DNA of 48,026 bases, taken from the NCBI RefSeq assembly GCF_018860525.1, contig NZ_JAHKPM010000040.1:1-48026 (forward strand), in the 5' to 3' direction. The notes below the pieces were generated by a model, which was not told the origin of the DNA, did no database searches, and saw only the letters and a list, made by a program, of their open reading frames with translations. Of this stretch, positions 36,548 through 46,081 are shown piece by piece. The DNA is from Vibrio hepatarius (lineage in GTDB: Bacteria > Pseudomonadota > Gammaproteobacteria > Enterobacterales > Vibrionaceae). Numbering within the stretch: the first letter of the stretch is position 1; each line of letters begins with the position of its first letter. The position numbers and the translations under genes were made by a program.

Positions 36548-36570
36548 AACAATCTCCCTTCCACCTTATA

Positions 36571-36593
36571 GGTTGGTAACTCTGTTACCTACC
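36571..36593 (-). other. Stem-loop between flagellin gene and flaG
   Basis: GGTTGGTAAC-TCT-GTTACCTACC forms a 9-bp stem with one T-T mismatch and a 3-nt loop, about 25-45 bp upstream of the flaG start. No T run follows, so it is not a good terminator; it may stabilise the flagellin mRNA 3' end or attenuate read-through. Confidence 0.5.
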
Positions 36594-36617
36594 AATAAGC
36601 TCGTTCGAACCTATCGA

Positions 36618-37751
36618 TTAACCTAATAAGCTAAGAGCTGTTGACGGTGATTGCTTGGCCTGAGCCAGTACAGAAGTACTTGCCTGCTGCAAAATCTGCG
36701 ACTTAGTCATCTGAGTCGTTTCTTTTGCATAATCAGTATCTCGGATACGACTACGAGAAGAATTCACATTCTCGTTAATATTATCCAAATTACTGATTGC
36801 ATGACCAAAACGGTTCTGGAATGCCCCTAATTCCGCTCTCTGGCTATCAACGGTATTCAAAGCACCATCTATGATGGATACAGCCATTTGCGAACCAGCA
36901 ACCGTAGAGACATCAACGTCAGAAACTGTCTTGTCTTCTGCGGCTCCAAAACCTATTTCACCTCCTAAAGCACCACCGATGGTGACATCAGATGCGACTC
37001 GATTATTGCCAGCAAACAATTGCATTTTACCTTCTTCACCAACAGATGCCTTAACGTCTTGGCTTTGACCGTTGATATAGGTCGCAAGCTGCTCAAGATC
37101 ATCACCTTCTTTGGCATTAATGGTTAACTGCTTTGCTTCACCATATACATCAGTATAGTCCAGAGTCAGATCGGTTGATCCTTGAGAGACAGTCCAGTCA
37201 GTGTCTTGCCCAGTTTGTGCAGTGTAGGCTTTACCCCCCATCCCTTCGTTGTCGGAACGCATATTTCCCATAGTGAGCATAACAGCCTCACCGGAGCCTG
37301 CACCTATCTGAAAAGATTGGCTACCATAAGTACCGTTCAAAAGTTTGTTGCCACCGAAAGAAGTTGTCTCGGCAATACGGTTGAGCTCGTTGTTGAGTGC
37401 TGTTACCTCTTCTTGAATCGCAATACGTTCGGAACGAGAGTTCGAACCATTAGACGATTGAAGTGATAGATCTCGCATACGTTGAAGGATGTTGGTCGTC
37501 TCGTTCATTGCACCTTCTGCGGTTTGTGCAATCGAGATCCCATCGTTGGCGTTTTTCACCGCCATGTCTAAACCACGACTTTGCGATGTTAAACGATTAG
37601 ATATTTGAAGTCCTGCTGCATCATCCCGGGAACTATTAATTTTGTAACCCGATGATAGACGCTCCATCGATCTCTGCATGCCGTCAGCTGACCCATTAAG
37701 GTATCGCTGAGCAGTCATCGCAGACACATTAGTGTTTACGTTAATTGCCAT
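36618..37751 (-). CDS. Polar flagellin (third of three; flaA/flaB-type position)
   Basis: A 377-aa filament subunit. The conserved N-terminal D0/D1 region ([55 protein letters not shown]) and C-terminal D1/D0 region ([36 protein letters not shown]) are complete, with a short central variable domain as in Vibrio. The start is set at ATG 37751, with AAGGAG 6 nt upstream; the upstream 20 codons are not flagellin-like. It has its own sigma-28 promoter. By position before flaG it corresponds to flaA of V. parahaemolyticus or flaB of V. cholerae; the name is uncertain. Confidence 0.95.
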   Translation of the reverse strand: MAINVNTNVSAMTAQRYLNGSADGMQRSMERLSSGYKINSSRDDAAGLQISNRLTSQSRGLDMAVKNANDGISIAQTAEGAMNETTNILQRMRDLSLQSSNGSNSRSERIAIQEEVTALNNELNRIAETTSFGGNKLLNGTYGSQSFQIGAGSGEAVMLTMGNMRSDNEGMGGKAYTAQTGQDTDWTVSQGSTDLTLDYTDVYGEAKQLTINAKEGDDLEQLATYINGQSQDVKASVGEEGKMQLFAGNNRVASDVTIGGALGGEIGFGAAEDKTVSDVDVSTVAGSQMAVSIIDGALNTVDSQRAELGAFQNRFGHAISNLDNINENVNSSRSRIRDTDYAKETTQMTKSQILQQASTSVLAQAKQSPSTALSLLG

Positions 37752-37832
37752 ACTGATCTCCTTAGGCATTAAGGGTGATGCACCTTCGCGTCTCTCACCT
37801 CGCTTTGGCACATCTCATTTCTCTCAGTCTTT

Positions 37833-37859
37833 GTAACGGCTGAGTGAATATATCCTTTA
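37833..37859 (-). promoter_or_regulatory. Sigma-28 promoter of the third flagellin gene
   Basis: On the minus strand TAAA, a 15-nt spacer and GCCGTTAC match the FliA consensus TAAA-N15-GCCGATAA closely, about 80 bp upstream of the ATG at 37751. Confidence 0.85.
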
Positions 37860-37934
37860 GAGAATTTTTTTGAAAAAAAAATCAGATATGGATTAAAATA
37901 AAAAAAATTATTTAAAATCAGATGATTAATAAAC

Positions 37935-37966
37935 AAAAAAAATCCAGCTAATGCTGGATTTTTTTT
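37935..37966 (-). terminator. Terminator after the second flagellin gene
   Basis: AATCCAGC/GCTGGATT with a 4-nt loop is flanked by long A and T runs. On the minus strand it follows the stop codon at 37978 and ends in eight T. Confidence 0.92.
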
Positions 37967-37977
37967 GTCTTTGGTAT

Positions 37978-39111
37978 TTAACCAAGAAGGTTTAAAGCTG
38001 TATTTGGCGTTTCTTTTGCCTGAGCTAGGATGGAACTTGAAGCCTGAGATAGAATCTGTGATTTGGTCAATGAAGTAGTTTCTTTGGCAAAATCTGTATC
38101 CTTGATTCGGCTCTTAGATGCATTCACATTCTCATTAATATTATCTAAGTTAGTAACTGCATGTGTGAATCGGTTTTGGAAAGCACCAAGTTCAGCCCTA
38201 TGGCTATCTATATATTTCAAAGCTGAGTCAACAATAGCGACTGATTGCTGAGCGCCGCCGGCTGTAGTCACATCAATAGTATCAACGGTTACTGCTTCTC
38301 GTGGTCCCATGTTTAATTCACCGGCTAATCCACCACTGAAAGCAACATCACCTACTACCTTATCTGTCCCAGCGAAAATCTGTAGTTTACCTTCTTCATC
38401 AACGGATGCACCCACTAGCTCAGTTTGACCATTGATATAAGTAGCAACCTCTTCGATATCATCACCAACTTTTGTGTTAATAGTGATTGTTTGCGCATTA
38501 CCTTCTATATCAGTAAGATCCATAACTATGTCGTTAGCGCCAACTTCAACTACCCAATCTTTATCTTTACCGTTTGCTGCGTGATACATGCCACCGCCCA
38601 TACCAACATTATCAGAGCGGATGTTGTTGAGAGTTAGCATCACCGCTTCACCACCATTCGATCCAATTTGGAAAGCTCTGGTTGAATATGTGCCATTTAG
38701 TAATCTGTTACCACCGAATGATGTAGTTTCAGCAATACGATTGAGTTCGTCGTTAAGAGCCGTTACCTCTTCTTGTAATGCAATTCGCTCTGATCTTGAG
38801 TTAGAACCGTTTGCTGATTGAAGAGATAGGTCACGAATACGCTGTAGGATGTTGGTGCTTTCATTCATCGCACCTTCCGCAGTTTGTGCAATTGAAATAC
38901 CGTCATTAGCATTACGTACTGCCACATGAAGACCTCTACTCTGAGATGTTAATCTATTTGAGATTTGGAGGCCCGCAGCATCGTCTTTTGCACTATTAAT
39001 CTTAAAACCTGAAGATAGACGTTCCATTGACGTTTGCTGCGCATTGTTAGCGCTATTTAGGTAACGCTGTGCTGTCATTGCTGCTACGTTAGTGTTTACA
39101 TTCACTGCCAT
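37978..39111 (-). CDS. Polar flagellin (second of three)
   Basis: A 377-aa flagellin with full N- and C-terminal polymerisation domains ([56 protein letters not shown]). It is very similar to its two neighbours outside the central part. ATG at 39111 has GGAG upstream; the extra 19 codons before it are not flagellin-like. A strong terminator follows and a sigma-28-like promoter precedes it, so it is an independent unit. Position corresponds to flaB (V. parahaemolyticus) or flaD (V. cholerae). Confidence 0.95.
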   Translation of the reverse strand: MAVNVNTNVAAMTAQRYLNSANNAQQTSMERLSSGFKINSAKDDAAGLQISNRLTSQSRGLHVAVRNANDGISIAQTAEGAMNESTNILQRIRDLSLQSANGSNSRSERIALQEEVTALNDELNRIAETTSFGGNRLLNGTYSTRAFQIGSNGGEAVMLTLNNIRSDNVGMGGGMYHAANGKDKDWVVEVGANDIVMDLTDIEGNAQTITINTKVGDDIEEVATYINGQTELVGASVDEEGKLQIFAGTDKVVGDVAFSGGLAGELNMGPREAVTVDTIDVTTAGGAQQSVAIVDSALKYIDSHRAELGAFQNRFTHAVTNLDNINENVNASKSRIKDTDFAKETTSLTKSQILSQASSSILAQAKETPNTALNLLG

Positions 39112-39193
39112 GATGATTTCTCCATTTGATTTTCCTGTATTGCGATTCCCGACGTCTCGGAAAATCAAAGTAGTTCTCTCAAAGTTACTTTTA

Positions 39194-39220
39194 TTAACGG
39201 CTCAATTTTTAAAACCTTGA
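39194..39220 (-). promoter_or_regulatory. Sigma-28 promoter of the second flagellin gene
   Basis: On the minus strand TCAA, a 15-nt spacer and GCCGTTAA resemble the FliA consensus; the -10 box is strong and the -35 has one mismatch. It lies about 85 bp upstream of the ATG. The -35 side and the start of the -10 box form an inverted repeat GCTCAA/TTGAGC. Confidence 0.75.
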
Positions 39221-39247
39221 GCTTTTTTCTAAGCTATTTTTGAAAAA

Positions 39248-39329
39248 AATACTCTCAGAAGATGAAATTTGACCAAGGCCGAAAAAATTTCAGAAAAACG
39301 AATTTTTTACTAAAGCTTTAAAGAGTATT
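39248..39329 (-). repeat. Distant inverted repeat AATACTCT/AGAGTATT between flagellin genes
   Basis: AATACTCT (39248-39255) and AGAGTATT (39322-39329) are perfect inverted copies enclosing 66 AT-rich bases just after the first flagellin stop. On the minus strand seven T follow the distal arm. It may be a long-loop terminator; no short one was found. Confidence 0.35.
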
Positions 39330-39347
39330 GTCGAGGGAAGCGGAGGC

Positions 39348-40481
39348 TTAACCAAGTAGAGTGAGTGCCAGGTTCGGCTGCTGTTTTGCCTGAGCAAGAA
39401 TAGAGGCACTGACTTGTTGTAAGATTTGCTGTTTAACCATCTGGGTTGTTTCTTTTGCGTAATCGGTATCTTTAATACGGCTATTTGAGGCCGCTAAATT
39501 TTCGTTAATATTACCTAGATTGCTGATAGCATGACCAAACCGATTTTGCATGGCCCCTAGCTCAGCTCTATGACTATCGACAAACTGCAAAGCAGTATCA
39601 ATCACTGACACCGCTCGCTGGGCACCTCCCGCATCAGAAATATTCAGGTTATCAACTGTTTCATAACCTGATAAACCAATTTGTAATTCATTGGATAAGC
39701 TGCCAGAAAAAGAAATCGTGCCAGACGTTACCTCTCCTGCCATAAAAATTTGCAGCTGGCCATCTTCATTAACTGATGCAGACACTTTGCTTGTTTGACC
39801 GTTAATATATGTAGCGAGCTCTTCAATATCGTCACCAATTTTGGCTTGAACCTGAATCGATTCCTGCTGACCAAAAGCATCTGTAAAATCCATAACCAAT
39901 ACTTCAGAGCCCTGCGTAACCTGCCAATCCCGATCCGCTTTTACCGCAGCAACATAGCTAAAGCCACCCATATCTAAACTGTCGGAACGCATGTTTTTCA
40001 TCGAGATTTGAACCGCTTCACCGGAGCTTGCGCCAATTTGAAAAGATGAGCTAGAAAAGGATCCATTGAGTAGCTTACGCCCACCAAAAGAAGTAGTTTC
40101 AGCAATTCTATTTAATTCATCATTCAAAGCCGTCATTTCTTCCTGTAAGGCAATCCTCTCCGAGCGGCTATTCGAACCATTTGCTGATTGCAGAGAAAGA
40201 TCACGCATACGTTGTAAAATGGTGGTAGTCTCATTCATTGCGCCTTCGGCTGTTTGCATTATAGAAATGCCATCATTAGCATTACGCATTGCAACACTTA
40301 AGCCTCTCATTTGTGCTTCTAGGCGGTTAGAGATCTGTAAACCGGCAGCATCATCCTTTGCACTATTAATTCGATACCCTGAAGATAATCTCTCCAGAGA
40401 TTGGTTCAGCATATCCGTCGCATTGGTTAGATACCTCTGCGCCGTCATTGCTGAAACATTAGTATTTACAGTGATGGACAT
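39348..40481 (-). CDS. Polar flagellin (first of three; flaF/flaE-type position)
   Basis: A 377-aa flagellin with conserved ends ([56 protein letters not shown]). It differs from the other two in the N-terminal helix ([11 protein letters not shown]) and central domain, and uses Ile-Thr at positions 3-4. No SD is evident before ATG 40481, unlike the two neighbours. A sigma-28 promoter lies about 40 bp upstream. Position matches flaF of V. parahaemolyticus or flaE of V. cholerae. Confidence 0.94.
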   Translation of the reverse strand: MSITVNTNVSAMTAQRYLTNATDMLNQSLERLSSGYRINSAKDDAAGLQISNRLEAQMRGLSVAMRNANDGISIMQTAEGAMNETTTILQRMRDLSLQSANGSNSRSERIALQEEMTALNDELNRIAETTSFGGRKLLNGSFSSSSFQIGASSGEAVQISMKNMRSDSLDMGGFSYVAAVKADRDWQVTQGSEVLVMDFTDAFGQQESIQVQAKIGDDIEELATYINGQTSKVSASVNEDGQLQIFMAGEVTSGTISFSGSLSNELQIGLSGYETVDNLNISDAGGAQRAVSVIDTALQFVDSHRAELGAMQNRFGHAISNLGNINENLAASNSRIKDTDYAKETTQMVKQQILQQVSASILAQAKQQPNLALTLLG

Positions 40482-40517
40482 AATACTGGGTCATATAACT
40501 CAAGAGGATAACTACTT

Positions 40518-40543
40518 ATATCGGCCTAAAGCGATTTTCTTTA
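40518..40543 (-). promoter_or_regulatory. Sigma-28 promoter of the first flagellin gene
   Basis: On the minus strand TAAA, 14 nt and GCCGATAT match the FliA consensus nearly perfectly. Its -35 box lies only 12 bp after the stop of the SDR gene, so the promoter is squeezed into the 73-bp gap. Confidence 0.85.
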
Positions 40544-40554
40544 GTTTTTATCAC

Positions 40555-41307
40555 CTATAAGCCGCCCGCTAAGTCCAAATAGTTACCCGTAGAAAACGAT
40601 GACTTTTCACAGGCAAGCCAATAAATTGCTTCTGCCACTTCCTCGGGCAATCCGCCACGTTGCATTGGAATGTTACCTTTTAGTCTATCGATACGCTGGG
40701 GCTCTCCACCGTCTGCGTGCATTTGGGTATGAATCAACCCAGGTCGAACACAATTAACCCTTATTTTCTCTTTTGCTACCTCAAGAGACAAACCTTTGGT
40801 TAAGGTGTCAATGGCACCTTTCGACGCTGCATAATCAATATACTCATTTGGAGAGCCTGTTCTGGCAGCCGTCGACGATACATTAACAATCACTCCACCA
40901 GAGCCACCATGATAAGTTGACATCCTCTTCACAGCCTCACGACAACATAAAAAATAGCTCGTGACATTATTAACCAAAATGGTATTTATTCGTTCTGCGT
41001 TCATTTCATCTAAACGCATCTGCCTGTGTAACATGCCGGCATTATTGACAAGAACAGCTAATGAACCGAGCTCTTTATCTACCACTTCAAATAAACGGCT
41101 AACCTCAAATTCTTGAGAGACATCTGCCTGCACAGCAATACAATGCCCACCATTGGCATTTATCTCTTTTGCAAGTGTATTGGCTGCATCAGAGTTAGAT
41201 TTATAATTAATGCACACTGCATAACCATGATGAGAAAAAAGCTTCGCAGTTGCAGCTCCGATACCACGTCCACCACCAGTAATTATGGCTACTTTTGAAT
41301 GGCTCAT
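40555..41307 (-). CDS. Short-chain dehydrogenase/reductase (SDR) family oxidoreductase
   Basis: A 250-aa classical SDR enzyme. The NAD(P)-binding motif TGGGRGIG (about 10-17), NNAG (about 88), the catalytic Ser in NVSSTAA and YAASK (about 157) are all visible; FSTGNYLDLAGGL closes the domain. The substrate is unknown; the sequence resembles FabG- or glucose-dehydrogenase-like reductases. ATG at 41307 has GGTGGAG upstream; the 28 codons before it would be a hydrophobic unlike extension and are rejected. It precedes the flagellin promoter without a recognisable terminator. Confidence 0.87.
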   Translation of the reverse strand: MSHSKVAIITGGGRGIGAATAKLFSHHGYAVCINYKSNSDAANTLAKEINANGGHCIAVQADVSQEFEVSRLFEVVDKELGSLAVLVNNAGMLHRQMRLDEMNAERINTILVNNVTSYFLCCREAVKRMSTYHGGSGGVIVNVSSTAARTGSPNEYIDYAASKGAIDTLTKGLSLEVAKEKIRVNCVRPGLIHTQMHADGGEPQRIDRLKGNIPMQRGGLPEEVAEAIYWLACEKSSFSTGNYLDLAGGL

Positions 41308-41374
41308 AACTCCACCTTTTTTAGATAAAAGCATATATAACAAAAAATTTAAGTCTATATCATGTAGGAACCAT

Positions 41375-41401
41375 AAAAAAGCCGAACACAATGGTTCGGC
41401 T
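41375..41401 (-). terminator. Terminator after DyP peroxidase gene
   Basis: AGCCGAAC/GTTCGGCT forms a perfect 8-bp stem with a 6-nt loop, followed on the minus strand by TTTTTATGG. It lies between the DyP stop and the SDR start. Confidence 0.88.
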
Positions 41402-41426
41402 CCGTTGGGACAAGGTTTGAATTACA

Positions 41427-42329
41427 TTACTTTATCTGCAGCGCTTGCAGCATTTGGGCAGATGGTGCAAAAAAGTAAGCCCCTGTAACTGCCTTTGAAA
41501 ATCGCAGCAATTGATCGTATTTCCCGTCCGTTACTCCATACATACTCTCTAGCATCACTTTAAAATTGTGCAAAGTATGACAATAGGCAATAAATAATAA
41601 ACCATGGTCCCCTGATATACTGCCGTAAGGTAAACTATGTCGAACGAGTTTAAGTCCTTTTCCTTCCTCTTTGATATCAACACGACCGACGTGAGAAGCA
41701 GCAGGTACATTGTCTAATTCAATTGAATCAGACTTGGTACGTCCAATGACTTTTTCCTGGGCTGAGACATTAAGTCGATTCCATGCAGGTAGATTATGTA
41801 CAAAACGTTGCAACATCACATAACTTCCACCAGAAAATATTCCTTGAGGGATAACCGCCACTTCATGACGCTGGCTACCGTGCGGATTTTCTGTGCCATC
41901 GATAAATCCAGTCATATCGCGTGCATCTAAATAACGATACCCATAGGTTTCATCGACAATCGAAACATCTTCAGCAAGATTCTCAAATAACTTACAAAGA
42001 AGGTGAACATGTAGGTCATGACGCTTTGAGTGGCAATGTATTAACACATCAACATCTGTACTTGGTGCCAGCATATCTCCTTCACCTAGCTGAGGGAAAT
42101 CAATTAACTCTTCAGGGATAGGCCCTTCAAGTTGACTCCAAAATGATCTGGTAAAAGCAATCGAAGCGGTTAACTCAGCTCCAAGTTGCTGTGTATTAAG
42201 TTCTTCAACTAGAAAAGGTAACGATTGAAGCTGTTTTAAAACTGCCACTTGATTTTGCTTCACTTTCAACAAAGTATACTGAGCGAAAGGGCTCGCTTCA
42301 GGGAGAATAGCACTTTGAGGGGTCGGCAT
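41427..42329 (-). CDS. DyP-type heme peroxidase (YfeX-like)
   Basis: A 300-aa B-class-like dye-decolourising peroxidase. The GxxDG motif is present as MTGFIDGTENPHG (about 135-147), with the distal Asp; VRHSLPYGSISGDHGLLFIAY contains conserved Arg and residues near the heme, and a HVGRVDIKEEG stretch resembles the proximal region. No signal peptide is seen, so the protein is cytoplasmic. Relatives oxidise dyes and porphyrinogens; the physiological substrate is unclear. GAGGAA precedes ATG 42329. The next upstream gene encodes a YfeZ-like protein, paralleling E. coli yfeX-yfeZ. Confidence 0.9.
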   Translation of the reverse strand: MPTPQSAILPEASPFAQYTLLKVKQNQVAVLKQLQSLPFLVEELNTQQLGAELTASIAFTRSFWSQLEGPIPEELIDFPQLGEGDMLAPSTDVDVLIHCHSKRHDLHVHLLCKLFENLAEDVSIVDETYGYRYLDARDMTGFIDGTENPHGSQRHEVAVIPQGIFSGGSYVMLQRFVHNLPAWNRLNVSAQEKVIGRTKSDSIELDNVPAASHVGRVDIKEEGKGLKLVRHSLPYGSISGDHGLLFIAYCHTLHNFKVMLESMYGVTDGKYDQLLRFSKAVTGAYFFAPSAQMLQALQIK

Positions 42330-42410
42330 GGTTATTTCCTCACATCTAAAAATTTAACCAGTGTATTATGTTTATTGTAATTGTATTAATAAGACTCTCA
42401 ACAGATTATA

Positions 42411-42875
42411 TCAATCTGCCACTGAGGGAGTGTAACTCAAACAATCTCTCACATGACGACTCTTGTAGGTATAAAGCATAAACCATAATAGAATAACTAG
42501 AGCGACAGCGTTAGACCATTTGAACATGCCATGCTCAAGATACACATAATAAATGGTTTGAATAAACTGGCCGATAATCACTATCAATGTTGTCGGCCTA
42601 GCCATACCAACTACTTTATTAATCCAAGTCCTATCTGGACTTCGTAATCCGATAGACCACATCAAAACAAGGCTAGGAAACCCCATAACCAAATCTAAAT
42701 AAAAAAGATTATGATCTGGGTAAATAATATCGAGTATTTGAGCCCCATTTTCTCGGCTTGCTCCCGCTAGAGTAAAAATCACCCAGGCTTTCGCGAGAAG
42801 CAACCAACCAAGCCAAAGCCAAAATGAAGCCTTAAGAAAACCATGTTTATCATATTGTTCTAGACTGTATCGCAC
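42411..42875 (-). CDS. DUF2919 (YfeZ-like) inner membrane protein
   Basis: A 154-aa protein with about four hydrophobic helices, including FWLWLGWLLLAKAWVIFTLAG (written as FWLWLGWLLL then AKAWVIFTLA), FYLDLVMGFPSLVLMWSIGL, TTLIVIIGQFIQTIYYVY and AVALVILLWFMLYTY. The start RYSLEQYDKHGFLKAS and the first Trp-rich helix are typical of DUF2919. The function is unknown. It lies 81 bp upstream of the DyP gene on the same strand, as yfeZ lies near yfeX in E. coli, suggesting a functional or historical link. Confidence 0.8.
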   Translation of the reverse strand: MRYSLEQYDKHGFLKASFWLWLGWLLLAKAWVIFTLAGASRENGAQILDIIYPDHNLFYLDLVMGFPSLVLMWSIGLRSPDRTWINKVVGMARPTTLIVIIGQFIQTIYYVYLEHGMFKWSNAVALVILLWFMLYTYKSRHVRDCLSYTPSVAD

Positions 42876-42996
42876 AATAACATCATAACTATTAATAATA
42901 ACTCTACTTTATACTATTCATTTTATATTGCTATCTCTGAAAAAACTTAACTCATGTTAAGATGTAAGTACTCAAATTTATAAGTAATTAAAACCA

Positions 42997-43344
42997 ATGA
43001 AAAGTAACTTTTCCCCTTCTATTGAAACTCAACAAGAAGCCTTAAAAATCGCTAAAGCAACACAAAAACCGGGCCAGACAAAAGAACAAACTAAACTCAT
43101 TGCTCAAGGAATAGAAAAAGGCATTGTCCAGTATAAAAAGCAGCACAAAGAAAAGACACGCCAAGCAGGTAAAGCCAAGAAAAAAGCAAAAAAAGTCAAA
43201 CTAGTTGAGCTTGATACAAAGATTCAACCAAACAATGAAAATATCCAAATATCGGTTCTACAGACTAAATCCCCCCTTATTATTTCTTGGGCACTACTTA
43301 TCTTAAGTTGGATTGGTTTTATTAGCTACATTGCACAATTGTGA
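42997..43344 (+). CDS. DUF2956 family protein, C-terminally anchored
   Basis: A 115-aa protein with a soluble, strongly basic N-terminal part and one hydrophobic helix at the very end (PLIISWALLILSWIGFISYI, about 92-111). This pattern suggests a tail-anchored membrane protein. The opening ETQQEALKIAKATQKPGQTK and the Lys-rich GKAKKKAKKVK stretch match the DUF2956 family of Vibrio and Shewanella relatives, whose role is unknown. It is transcribed alone, divergent from the DUF2919 gene; no SD stands out. Confidence 0.78.
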   Translation: MKSNFSPSIETQQEALKIAKATQKPGQTKEQTKLIAQGIEKGIVQYKKQHKEKTRQAGKAKKKAKKVKLVELDTKIQPNNENIQISVLQTKSPLIISWALLILSWIGFISYIAQL

Positions 43345-43382
43345 TCCAACAAGGGACGATGTGTTCATCACCCTATAAATTA

Positions 43383-43670
43383 TCAAACATTAAAGCCTAG
43401 ACTAGTTTCAATATCCACCTGCCTATCTACCACCCACTTGTAATCAAAAGGGCCCCAGTTTGAGAGTTGATAGTAACCATCATTATGGCGGCGTCCGTCT
43501 TGAATAAATCTCAACTCGATACCAATTCCAGGTAATGCTTTAAGAACGTCTTGAATAGTGCGACGTGGCCAGCCTGTATTCTCTACAAGTTTAGGCATAT
43601 TAGGTCTATCAATACTTTGCACCAATAGTGCTAGATATAAACGCCTAGCAAAAACAGGGTTGAGTTCCAT
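43383..43670 (-). CDS. Small winged helix-turn-helix protein
   Basis: A 95-aa protein made of one winged-helix domain: ALLVQSIDRPNMPKLVENTG (helices 1-2), WPRRTIQDVLKALPGIG (recognition helix) and a wing around FIQDGRRHNDGYYQLSNWG. It resembles the HTH_43 group of gammaproteobacteria. A role as a DNA-binding regulator is inferred; its targets are unknown. GGAGAAACC precedes ATG 43670. It is divergent from the yffB-dapE unit, with 226 bp between, so it could regulate that operon, but nothing proves this. Confidence 0.75.
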   Translation of the reverse strand: MELNPVFARRLYLALLVQSIDRPNMPKLVENTGWPRRTIQDVLKALPGIGIELRFIQDGRRHNDGYYQLSNWGPFDYKWVVDRQVDIETSLGFNV

Positions 43671-43896
43671 TGGTTTCTCCTTGAGTCTGTTAAACTTTAC
43701 TTATGCACAAAGTCATTATTTCTGTTTTGCAAACCTATACGTTGCGTTGGATCAATAACTCATCCTTCATCAAAGATTGAACGCATGTTTTGTGCAGGCA
43801 AAATAGTTCCCACACACTTTTGTCTATACGTTGACTTCCTGCTAGGATGCCCAAAGCGTCAATAAAGTTTACTAAAGTCTCTTTAAAGGTTGAGTT

Positions 43897-44250
43897 ATGA
43901 CAATCATCATGTATGGAATCCCTAATTGTGACACGATAAAAAAAGCCAAAAAATGGCTAGAAGTAGAAGGGATAGCATTTCAATTCCATGATTACCGAAA
44001 ACAAGGCGTTGATAAAAATATGATTGCAAAATTTTGTCAGCACCTCGGCTGGGAGAATGTCGTTAATAAGCGTGGCACAACCTACCGTCAATTAGGCCAG
44101 GAGCAAAAAAATGGCCTTAATGAAGAGTTGGCAATTGAGCTGTTAAATGAGCATCCAGCTATGATTAAACGCCCTATTCTAGTCACAAATAACCATTACC
44201 ATCTTGGCTTTAAAGCCGAACAATACTCCGCCATTTTCTCTGCTGTGTAA
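43897..44250 (+). CDS. ArsC/Spx-family protein YffB-like
   Basis: The 117-aa thioredoxin-fold protein contains the N-terminal [16 protein letters not shown] segment with a single Cys (about 11), and the RPILVTNN strand of the ArsC family. YffB of E. coli, its likely counterpart, reduces or binds glutathione-linked substrates; arsenate reduction is not established. It lies directly upstream of dapE, as yffB does in E. coli. AAAGG precedes ATG 43897 and the gap to dapE is 11 bp, so an operon is likely. Confidence 0.88.
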   Translation: MTIIMYGIPNCDTIKKAKKWLEVEGIAFQFHDYRKQGVDKNMIAKFCQHLGWENVVNKRGTTYRQLGQEQKNGLNEELAIELLNEHPAMIKRPILVTNNHYHLGFKAEQYSAIFSAV

Positions 44251-44261
44251 GGAATGAGAGC

Positions 44262-45395
44262 ATGACTGATACACCTACTTTGGCTCTAGCAAAAGATCTT
44301 ATTAGTCGCCAGTCGGTAACCCCTATAGATGCAGGCTGTCAAAATGTAATGATAGAGCGTCTAAAAGCTCTAGGTTTTGAAATAGAAGTGATGGTCTTTG
44401 AAGATACGACTAACTTCTGGGCACGTCGAGGAACTGAGGCTCCTCTATTTGCTTTTGCAGGACATACCGATGTCGTCCCAGCAGGTAATATAGAGTTATG
44501 GGACACGCCACCATTTGAACCTCGTATAAAAAATGGCTTCCTCCATGGCCGAGGAGCGGCAGATATGAAGGGTTCATTAGCCTCAATGGTCGTTGCGGTT
44601 GAACAGTTCATCACCCTATATCCTAATCACAAGGGATCAATTGGTTTTCTGATCACTTCCGATGAAGAAGGCCCCTTTATCAATGGAACCGTACGCGTCG
44701 TAGAAGCCTTGATGAAACGTGGTGAAAATATTGACATGTGTATTGTTGGCGAACCATCAAGTACAGAAGTCGTCGGCGACGTTGTAAAAAATGGTCGCAG
44801 AGGTTCTATCACTGGCGATTTAACGGTCAAAGGCATCCAAGGGCACGTTGCTTATCCCCACTTAGCAAAAAATCCTGTTCATCAATCTTTGCTTGCACTT
44901 AATGAACTGGCATCAACAGAGTGGGACCAAGGAAATAACTATTTCCCGCCAACTAGCTTTCAAATCCCAAATGTTCAAGCGGGCACTGGCGCATCTAATG
45001 TCATTCCGGGTGAGTTTAACGTTCAGTTTAACCTGCGTTTTAGTACAGAACTCAATAATGAGATCATAGTGAAACGTGTGGCTGAGATTCTAGATAAACA
45101 CAACTTAGAGTATCACCTAGATTGGACTTTTAATGGTGACCCGTTCCTAACCGATACGGGTAAATTACTTGATGCAGTAGTTAGCGCTGTAGGAGCCGTA
45201 AATCAAACTAAGCCTGCGCTGCTCACTACTGGTGGAACCTCAGATGGTCGTTTTATTGCACGTATGAGAGGGCAAGTTGTTGAACTTGGTCCAGTCAACG
45301 CTACCATCCATAAAGTTAACGAGTGTGTGAAAGTCGACGATCTTGAAAAACTGACTAAGATGTACCAAATGACGCTTGAGAACCTATTGGTATGA
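44262..45395 (+). CDS. dapE: Succinyl-diaminopimelate desuccinylase
   Basis: The 377-aa M20 metalloenzyme releases LL-diaminopimelate from its N-succinyl form, for lysine and peptidoglycan. Metal ligands and catalytic residues appear in [11 protein letters not shown] (about 65-75), [13 protein letters not shown] (about 96), [10 protein letters not shown] (about 133-142) and GEPSSTE; the final His lies in NATIHKVNE. Length equals that of the family. It overlaps the next gene by four bases (ATGA), which couples it to a peptidoglycan carboxypeptidase-like protein. Confidence 0.96.
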   Translation: MTDTPTLALAKDLISRQSVTPIDAGCQNVMIERLKALGFEIEVMVFEDTTNFWARRGTEAPLFAFAGHTDVVPAGNIELWDTPPFEPRIKNGFLHGRGAADMKGSLASMVVAVEQFITLYPNHKGSIGFLITSDEEGPFINGTVRVVEALMKRGENIDMCIVGEPSSTEVVGDVVKNGRRGSITGDLTVKGIQGHVAYPHLAKNPVHQSLLALNELASTEWDQGNNYFPPTSFQIPNVQAGTGASNVIPGEFNVQFNLRFSTELNNEIIVKRVAEILDKHNLEYHLDWTFNGDPFLTDTGKLLDAVVSAVGAVNQTKPALLTTGGTSDGRFIARMRGQVVELGPVNATIHKVNECVKVDDLEKLTKMYQMTLENLLV

Positions 45396-46081
45396 TAATG
45401 ACACCTGAACAGCTGGTTGGCAAAACACCGACACACCTCGTCAATACAGCTATCGGAGATCAACTATTGCTTGTACACTCGATGGTTGAAGCTGATCTAA
45501 AGTCATTGAGGGACGCAGCTGTTCAGTCAGGGTTTGATTTCCATATAGCAAGTGGATTTCGCGAATTTGAAAAACAGAAATCCATCTGGAACCGAAAAAT
45601 GTCTGGTCAACTCACTATCCTAGACCACAATAGTCAGCCCATTGATGTGGAAAAGCTTTCCGAACGCGAAAAAATCTATGCTATTCTCCGCTGGTCTGCG
45701 CTACCAGGAGCGAGTAGACACCATTGGGGAACTGACTTCGATGTCTTTGATAGAGCAAGCTTACCAAAGGATTCACAATTGCAATTAGAACCTTGGGAAT
45801 ATCTCGAAGGGCACCAAGTTCATTTTTATCAATGGTTAAAAAGCAATCTGGCTAAATTTGGTTTTTTCTTTCCTTACGCACAAGATAAAGGTGGAATAGC
45901 AGCAGAGCCTTGGCATATTAGCCACTTTGCAACGGCCACAGAATGTTTATCATTGTTTAATCAGCAAGTCCTGCGCATGCAACTTTCAAGTTGCGATGTA
46001 AGCTGCGAGCAACTGGTATTATCGGAGTTAGATACCATCTACAGTCAATTTATCACTAATATTAGTACGAAGGCAGGTTAA
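45392..46081 (+). CDS. M15 family metallopeptidase (VanY/LdcB-like carboxypeptidase)
   Basis: A 229-aa zinc peptidase of the M15B type. The metal-binding motif is [10 protein letters not shown] (SxHxxGxxxD, about 109-118), and the third ligand with the catalytic Glu is in EPWHISH (about 171). [20 protein letters not shown] is the usual preceding segment. Such enzymes trim the terminal D-Ala or cut L,D-linkages from peptidoglycan peptides. No signal peptide or membrane segment is visible, so the protein seems cytoplasmic. ATG at 45392 or 45398 may be used. It overlaps dapE and, with TAATG, the next small gene. Confidence 0.85.
   Translation: MIMTPEQLVGKTPTHLVNTAIGDQLLLVHSMVEADLKSLRDAAVQSGFDFHIASGFREFEKQKSIWNRKMSGQLTILDHNSQPIDVEKLSEREKIYAILRWSALPGASRHHWGTDFDVFDRASLPKDSQLQLEPWEYLEGHQVHFYQWLKSNLAKFGFFFPYAQDKGGIAAEPWHISHFATATECLSLFNQQVLRMQLSSCDVSCEQLVLSELDTIYSQFITNISTKAG

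Noticed and set aside
41308..41391. Longer SDR start with a hydrophobic N-terminus
   Set aside because: The SD before ATG 41307 and the usual SDR beginning favour the shorter protein; the extension also overlaps the DyP terminator.
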